Assembly (NCBI GenBank): GCA_038030265.1
Contig: CM075942.1
Location: forward strand, 14,342,029-14,406,028
Reading direction: 5' to 3'
Length of the DNA: 64,000 bases
Origin: Corythucha ciliata
Taxonomy: Eukaryota > Arthropoda > Insecta > Hemiptera > Tingidae
This document shows positions 59,301 to 64,000 of the stretch, in pieces. Position numbers and translations under genes: made by a program. Position 1 is the stretch's first letter. Each line of letters opens with the position of its first letter. A model generated the notes under the pieces. The model was not told the DNA's origin, ran no database searches, and saw nothing but the letters and a program-made list of their open reading frames with translations.

Positions 59301-59412
59301 TCACGTGGGACACGGGGTTACTCTTCAAAGTTATTTTCATCGCTTATTTTTTATTTCTTTATTTTTCAGCATCGCTGAGCACAAGGACTATCCATTCAAA
59401 GCCGACTTCTAG
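50311..59412 (+). CDS. Aldo-keto reductase (AKR superfamily)
   Basis: An NADPH-dependent oxidoreductase of the (beta/alpha)8 barrel type, probably cytosolic; the substrate cannot be told. The exons are 50311-50382, 57852-57934, 58013-58097, 58157-58273, 58350-58544, 58600-58818, 58874-59028 and 59370-59412, giving 322 residues. The start is [20 protein letters not shown]. The catalytic tetrad is present as Asp46 and Tyr51 (HIDCAFIYG), Lys80 (LFITSKLW) and His113 (LYLIHWPMG). Also seen are [43 protein letters not shown] and the cofactor loop [17 protein letters not shown]. It ends [10 protein letters not shown]. The first intron (50383-57851) is 7.5 kb and filled with transposon remnants; all others are 55-342 bp. 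The exon 1-2 join is phase 0 and restores the normal family spacing. Confidence 0.93.
50477..50664. mobile_element. 188-bp MITE related to 11205-11495
   Basis: The ends AAAGGGGCCCGTAGACGTAC and GTACGTGTATGGGCCGCTTT (inverted, imperfect) enclose GCAATA/TATTG words and TGTATTGATGGGTTG in inverse. It lies 95 bases into the first intron of the aldo-keto reductase. Confidence 0.6.
51346..52465. mobile_element. Single copy of the element forming the 42983-45116 palindrome
   Basis: It begins TTTAGTGCATTTCATTCAAA and ends CTGTCGGAACAAAACTTTTT, matching 44012-45116 in order and orientation with few differences. It includes a TA run at 51471-51484, the tRNA-like B box near 51953 and the inner 410-bp foldback (52046-52465). 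It sits inside the reverse-transcriptase relic between the blocks WGLKP and VLWLYTA. Confidence 0.75.
53367..54852. mobile_element. 1.49-kb foldback element (CAGGGTGGAAGGGG ends)
   Basis: CAGGGTGGAAGGGGATAAG (53367) and its inverse (to 54852) are flanked by TA (53365-53366 and 54853-54854). Arms of about 640 bp pair almost throughout; the centre (about 54000-54210) carries GGCTGTCGGG and CAGCTGCCGGAGCG words. Leaving out the element and one TA restores the reading of the retrotransposon it interrupts (TLSY then RIPKAWREV). A one-armed copy lies at 29406-30265. Confidence 0.85.
55403..56489 (-). mobile_element. TRIM: miniature LTR retrotransposon
   Basis: Direct terminal repeats at 55403-55553 (151 bp) and 56132-56489 share TTATAGAG...TGGAGTCGCCACA. 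Read on the minus strand, the LTR begins TGTGGCGACTCC. The 5' copy (56489-56132) is followed by TTGGTGACCCCCGAC, a primer-site-like sequence seen after LTRs of insect Gypsy elements. The other LTR is preceded by TAGGGGGCTGA, a purine-rich tract. The interior is only about 580 bp and has no pol; a short open frame ([15 protein letters not shown]) may be a gag remnant. The 5' LTR is enlarged by a palindromic insertion (56270-56396). No clear target duplication was found. Confidence 0.68.
56270..56396. repeat. Perfect 127-bp hairpin inserted in the TRIM LTR
   Basis: AAATGATTGAAAAAAATAAC (56270) pairs with its exact inverse at the right end (56377-56396). The arms match perfectly for about 56 bases through CGACCAATTATGGGC and AAATGTAAACTATATT, leaving a 13-base loop (TAGTAATTAATAG). 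It is absent from the other LTR copy, so it inserted after the TRIM. Confidence 0.8.
56930..57583 (-). pseudogene. Unrecognised broken coding remnant, antisense in the AKR intron
   Basis: The minus strand shows one continuing protein-like reading with a frame change near 57330 and a stop near 57155. In order it reads [53 protein letters not shown], then [32 protein letters not shown], then [33 protein letters not shown] and [14 protein letters not shown]. An acceptor-like TTATTCCAG precedes it (57592-57584). I do not know the family. It could be a decayed gene or a transposon protein. The two lesions argue against function. Confidence 0.45.
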
Positions 59413-59449
59413 TAATAGCTGATTTCTTATACACTTACTAATCTACTAA

Positions 59450-59455
59450 AATAAA
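59450..59455 (+). terminator. Poly(A) signal of the aldo-keto reductase
   Basis: AATAAA lies 38 bases after the TAG stop. Confidence 0.65.
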
Positions 59456-61107
59456 ACTTGATTTGTATTTTAACGCGTAGTTATTCGTTAATCGTTATTT
59501 CCTCCACAAAATTAGTTAATCAGGCCGGTCAAATTTCATGGAATTCGCTTCGGAGAACCACAGAAGCTAGTATGACAAAATTCAGAGTCAGAATAAGGGA
59601 GAGCCAGCTCGAAGTGATCTGTGGTCCCATGAGTGGCGTCATCCGAAAATTAAACGATGAATTTATGCCTGTTGCACAAGTGGCACTTGTGGCTGAGTAC
59701 TCCGGTCCTCCACCTTCGTACGGGTCACTTCGCCGATCCAAACTCCGAAATCTCCCCTTTCAATCCAATTAACGAATGATTAAACTAGCGACGTAATTTT
59801 TTCCATTTGTTTTCGAGGCATTCCTGCTGCCTTTTGGTCAATCATCATAACGCGTTTTTTACAACGTTGATAACTACTGCATTCTTGTACTCCTGTTCAC
59901 GTTTGTTATGTGGGAATGCAAGCTTTTACTTCCTCAAACGTTGTGTTAGAGGGGAATCTCAGAAATGAGATCATAGTAGTTGTAACACAGCGCATTCAAG
60001 CTATGGGGGTTCCCCATCGTCCAACCACCCCTCGCCGTCCCGTCTAGCATTAAACGGAGAGGGGAAAAACTAGTATTTTTTTTTTCCTCTTGGATTTTTT
60101 CATTTTGAGTAGTTGACTCGTAGCGTCTGTTACAGATCAAACGCGCCTGACTCGCCGAGAAAGCGCGTTCGCCCGGTCGTCTTTTTAACGTTTTTCGTTG
60201 ATCGTCTCGGTGTTCGAACCTAACGAGTAAGTTTTTATTTCTTCTTCTTCTTCTTCTTCTTCTTCTATTTTTATCACTACCCAGAATAGTCGAACACAAT
60301 GACTTTAAGCTGCATATAAGAGTGAGACAATAATGTACCTAATTGAAAAACACTTGTGTCGTTCTTAATTCGCCCAAGTAAGCCACTTCTATGACTTGCA
60401 GTTATTATTTTTGTGTAGCTTGGAATCCTCTTACCGCACTAATAGGACGGCATTTTACATAATTTCGTTTTAGACTACCCCTCTTCATCACCCCTTGTTC
60501 TATCCTTCTGCAAGACTGCACCCTCTCAAAATAGACGAGAGTCCAAATAAAGAAGGTCCTAAAGGCGCTTAATTATTGGTTTGAGGTGATTTTAATTGAA
60601 AATTGAGGACAAGTGTGCAGTTTATACAGAAACAGTCCCGCCTTCTCGTCCACTCAATTCTTAAAACAGTTCTGCCTAATCAATTAAGCATAGGGCGAAT
60701 CAAGTTGCTTAAATGATATAAATCAATTTCACATTTTTAGGGGGGAAATGTTTGAATAAGATTATCGGGGGACTCATCAGAAAGTCGTAAAATAATTAAT
60801 TTTAAATTAATTTACACCAATTAATATTATCTGATCATTGACGCGTGTTGTAACAGCTACTCGAAAATGTACGAGATTATTTTTTGAACAAGATTTTAAG
60901 ACTTCCCTCGATCAGGACTACCAAGATACCATAAAGACAAGGATCGTCAGCACGAGGGATAGAATAGGTAGTTTTCAGAGTTCAGGACTGGCTGGTGGGC
61001 TAATTGGTCGTTTGTAATTTCGTTGATATTTTACCGCCTACGTTTAGGCTTCCTTTTTGTGAACCAACGACTCACACTTTTATTTTTTTACGTGATTTCA
61101 GTTCGAA
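59456..61107. other. Intergenic region and probable 5' leader of the SLC19-like gene
   Basis: Holds a (TTC)n run at about 60238-60266. A strong donor (ACGA|GTAAGT at 60227) and an acceptor (TTTCAG ending at 61101) just before the SLC19-like start codon suggest a noncoding first exon ending at 60226 and an 875-bp leader intron. Two short frames near 59530-59770, one per strand, are not recognisable. Confidence 0.4.
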
Positions 61108-62006
61108 ATGGAATCTTGGTTGAAAATCACATTAATTCTCTGCGTTTATGGAGTCCTGAAGGAAATACGACCATCAGAGTCGTACGTCACGAACTATTTG
61201 AACACTCAAATGAACTTCACTTTCGAATTAGTGAGTAAGGGGCGGTGATTACAATGAAAATAATAAAAATGTTCTAAAACTAAGTAGAATAAATTATAGA
61301 TAAACGAGGAACTCTACCCAGTTTCAATCTACTCAACATTCTGCACGCTCATCATAATATTTCTGGTTACCGATCTACTACGGTATAAGCCCATCATTAT
61401 TGTGAACAGCGTAGCCGGCGTTGTCATTTACGTCATGTTAATCACGTGTCGCTCTTTATTTTTAATTCAAGTAATGATCACAGTCACAATCTTAACCGAT
61501 TCACTCATTAAACTCAAAAACAGTATGAATTTTCAAGATTGTCGAAGTATTTTACGGGATTTTCGTCGCGAGCGAAGTCGCCTACTACACATACATTTAC
61601 GCCAAAGTCGACAAACAGCATTACCAGGATGTGACGGGACATACGAGAGCGGCCATTCTGACCGGACGATCTCTATCGGGGCTGACGGCCCAGTTGTTCA
61701 TAACGTTCGGCTACAGTTACTACTTTCTCAATTTTTTGACTCTTGGAGGTGGGTCATTTTAAATTTAATTTAATGAATTATTTACATCAATCATATTTAC
61801 ACATTACATTATTTACATTAATCATCATATTTCATTCATTTCCCCTGTCTTTTTCTTCCCACAGGGCAAATTTTGGGTCTTATTTGGGCTGTGAGCCTTC
61901 CCCCAGTAAAAAGGTCGATTTATTTCAACCGCAGTGAAGACTCGAGGGAATCCAATCCTCTCCAAGTAAATTTAATTTATTCAACTTCAACTAGAGTTGT
62001 TGAAAA

Positions 62007-62051
<45 letters not shown>

Positions 62052-63009
62052 TTGAAAAATAACGTCCCCGTGAAATACAAGCTCAAAATCGGATTTAAAC
62101 ACTTGTGGGAAGATTTCGTGTCAGCGTTTACCAACACCTACGTCGTTAAGTGGGCTGTATGGTGTGCTGTGGCTACCTGCGGCTACCTACAGGTGGAGAG
62201 GCAAAAAACACGAGGGGGAAGAGTTTCAAAAAATAAATTTTGGCGAATTACGTTTTCAGATGATCCAGTTCATTCAAATATTGTGGGAAGCGATCATAGG
62301 AAGCGTGGAAGAGCAAAGTCGTTGGAATGGTGCCGTCGACTTTACCTTCACTTTGCTAAGTAAGTATTGCTCCCCCACGACCCACCTCAAACAAATAAAC
62401 GTCCTATTGGCATTTCAGGCGCACTCACCGCCTACGGTTTCGGCCAGCTCAATCTAAACTGGTCCAAATACGGTGACGCTTTTCTATTCACCGCCTCCAT
62501 CGTCATCGGTGTAGTCATTTACATTATGTCGCAAACCACGTACATACTCGTAGCCTATGTGGGTTACGTTTTCCAGGCCATCGTTTACAACGCCGCCATT
62601 ACTATAGCCAAGTGCGAAAAACGTTTAGCCTTAGGGGGGGGGGGGTTGTTTCCTGATTCAAAGTGATTTTTTATTTCATAGTTCGGAGGTGGCGAAACAA
62701 ATCAACCCAGACAGCTGCAGCTTGATTTTTGGATTCATTAATTTCGTCGCACTCAGCATACAAAGTCTGTTGACTGTGATCGTTATAAATGCCCTAAAAC
62801 TCGATGCAGTCTCACAAGTGAATATTTCCTCTTACTGAAACGATTTAAGAATCCAACTTTATTCAAATTTCATTTGTTTTTAGTTTGTCGTTTATGGAGT
62901 GTTCTACATGGTCTTGGGATGTCTCTACGCAATAATTATGATTGTAAGATGGATCAGACAGTGTTCCGGGGTGCACATAGTTCCTGCGGAGTCAGGAGAT
63001 GCCACTTAA
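61108..63009 (+). CDS. SLC19-family folate/thiamine transporter
   Basis: A multi-pass plasma-membrane carrier of the reduced folate carrier family; arthropod members are usually called thiamine transporters, but the substrate is not settled by sequence. The exons are 61108-61230, 61300-61470, 61538-61748, 61865-61965, 62052-62192, 62260-62359, 62419-62611, 62682-62817 and 62884-63009, giving 433 residues. Diagnostic parts are LILCVYGVLKEIRPSESYVT, NEELYPVSIY then VTDLLRYKPIIIVN, VEVFYGIFVASEVAYYTYIY, the region LWEDFVSAFTNTYVVKWAVW, NGAVD, TYILVAYVGYVFQAI and SLIFGFINFVALSIQSLLTV. About ten to twelve hydrophobic segments can be read. Human SLC19A2/A3 are near 497 residues, so this is short, mainly at the C-terminus. 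The phases agree at all eight introns. Confidence 0.9.
62011..62047 (+). repeat. 37-base T run forming an acceptor tract
   Basis: An unbroken run of T is followed by AAAG and exon 5 of the SLC19-like gene. It is the polypyrimidine tract of that acceptor. Confidence 0.85.
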
Positions 63010-63311
63010 TTGATTTTAGTACATCTCCCTCCGCATTTACCCACATTTGAATATGTATGTTATATAGTTCCTACTACAAAAACCTTCCTTAACACGAAAC
63101 ATGAAACAGAAAGTCCATTGTGGGTCGCGAAAAAGGTCGGCTTCTTTTGCAAATGGGATAGGAGGGTGGACACTTATTCCTTATAGGCAATGCATAGAGG
63201 AAACATTTTTCATAAGTTTAAGAGACAAGAAAGTGAAACTTACACAATGGCGTTTCGTCCGCGATTCCTCTCCACGTCGTAAAGCCGTTCAGAACACTCG
63301 CGCTGTGAAAA

Positions 63312-63317
63312 AATAAA
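63312..63317 (+). terminator. Candidate poly(A) signal of the SLC19-like gene
   Basis: This is the first AATAAA after the stop, about 300 bases downstream. Confidence 0.5.
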
Positions 63318-64000
63318 ATTTACTGGAATTTCTCTCATCAAAGAAAAAACTACTTTTCTAAAACGCACAGTTTAAATAGATTTACCTAATTTTTTTTACC
63401 TACTCGCGTGAATTTACCCTAACATCCGCGAACGACTCGCAATGCACAACACTGCAGCATTCCGTGAAACCTGAAAATAGGAATAAAAAAAAATTTCGCT
63501 CCGGCAGCTGGCGATCGGAAAGAGTGCATTTCATTTCGTATACGGATACCCTAAGTCGTCCCAGAAGTAATAATGTTGAGACCATACTTTGTTTCGTTAA
63601 TGTTTGACCCTCCCTCATACTGTTTGCTGCCGGGTTTGTTTAAGCTGAACATAATGGGAATCAAAGGCTACTTCAAAATGGAATCATCGTACCGAATATA
63701 ATGCTTCTGGAATCAACTGGTGATTTGTAGTGACTTTTTTACCATTTCAACCCCTATTTATTCCCCCTCCACCTTGACCGATTTGGCCCAAATGCAATAC
63801 CAACCGGGGCCTTATGACTACTGATTTTTGTGCCAAAGCGCGTTCTGCTAAATTAATTTCTACGAGAGTTATCGTGCTAACAAGGCCTCACATTTACTTC
63901 CACCCCGGGGGCATCACCCCCTCTCCCTCGACTTTTTAAAAAAATTAAAATTGGAATCAAAGGCTACTTTAACATGGAGTATAAGTACTGAATATGATGC
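63318..64000. repeat. Repeat-like end of window
   Basis: At about 63494 it carries CTCCGGCAGCTGGCGATCGG followed by GTGCATTTCATT, resembling motifs in foldback elements at 30044 and 54200. The phrase GGAATCAAAGGCTACTT occurs at about 63656 and again at 63952, suggesting a tandem or inverted element cut by the window end. No gene was recognised. Confidence 0.45.

Noticed and set aside
59529..59772. Small frames on both strands after the aldo-keto reductase, one with a hydrophobic C-terminus
   Set aside because: Neither has a recognisable domain, splice context or promoter; chance cannot be excluded.
60181..60230. tRNA-like TTCGAACC word
   Set aside because: The surrounding bases do not form tRNA arms; the site looks instead like a noncoding first exon with a donor.
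59946..60299. 117-codon minus-strand frame with an arginine run
   Set aside because: The arginines come from the (TTC)n microsatellite; nothing else supports coding.

Overview
The window is nuclear DNA from an invertebrate, most probably an arthropod. The genes are split by many short GT-AG introns (often 50-120 bp), and the protein sequences are animal. CNOT9 and actin look arthropod-like. About half of the sequence is transposon-derived, mostly foldback DNA elements that insert at TA. Long G or C runs are unusually common. I cannot name the species from sequence alone.

Eight conserved genes could be assembled exon by exon, with consistent reading phase at every junction. In order they are: a beta-1,3-glucosyltransferase of the B3GLCT type (+, 4440-6551, first exon not found); a cytoplasmic-type actin (-, 12259-14110); CNOT9/Rcd-1 (+, 15660-19215); the splicing factor ISY1 (+, 19587-22232); SRSF1/SF2 (-, 22443-24034); a FAM120A-like protein (+, 32255-37506); an aldo-keto reductase (+, 50311-59412, with a 7.5 kb first intron full of transposons); and an SLC19-family vitamin transporter (+, 61108-63009). 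CNOT9 and ISY1 lie head to tail 371 bp apart, and ISY1 and SRSF1 converge with about 210 bp between their stop codons. They are unrelated housekeeping genes, although ISY1 and SRSF1 both act in pre-mRNA splicing.

Repeats fill the rest. Regions 7.7-11.5 kb, 16.3-18.1 kb, 21.1-21.9 kb, 26.1-31.5 kb and 40.1-56.5 kb hold nested foldback elements: a hAT-like element containing a mariner-type foldback, several elements with CAGGGTG ends and TA duplications, a 2.1 kb near-palindrome, a 1.92 kb recent tandem duplication, a miniature LTR element, a PIF/Harbinger transposase relic and a non-LTR retrotransposon relic split by two later insertions. Three foldbacks lie inside introns of CNOT9, ISY1 and the aldo-keto reductase, where transcription would make long hairpin RNA.

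The points I consider most worth checking are: two GC-AG introns (actin and CNOT9); an SRSF1 with a very short RS tail; a short motif shared by the ends of different foldback families; a core motif shared by two MITEs with different ends; two unrecognised coding stretches (39.7-40.1 kb and 56.9-57.6 kb, both minus strand); and the tandem unit with its repeated TGAGGGAGATAG motif. No clear new multi-gene system was found.
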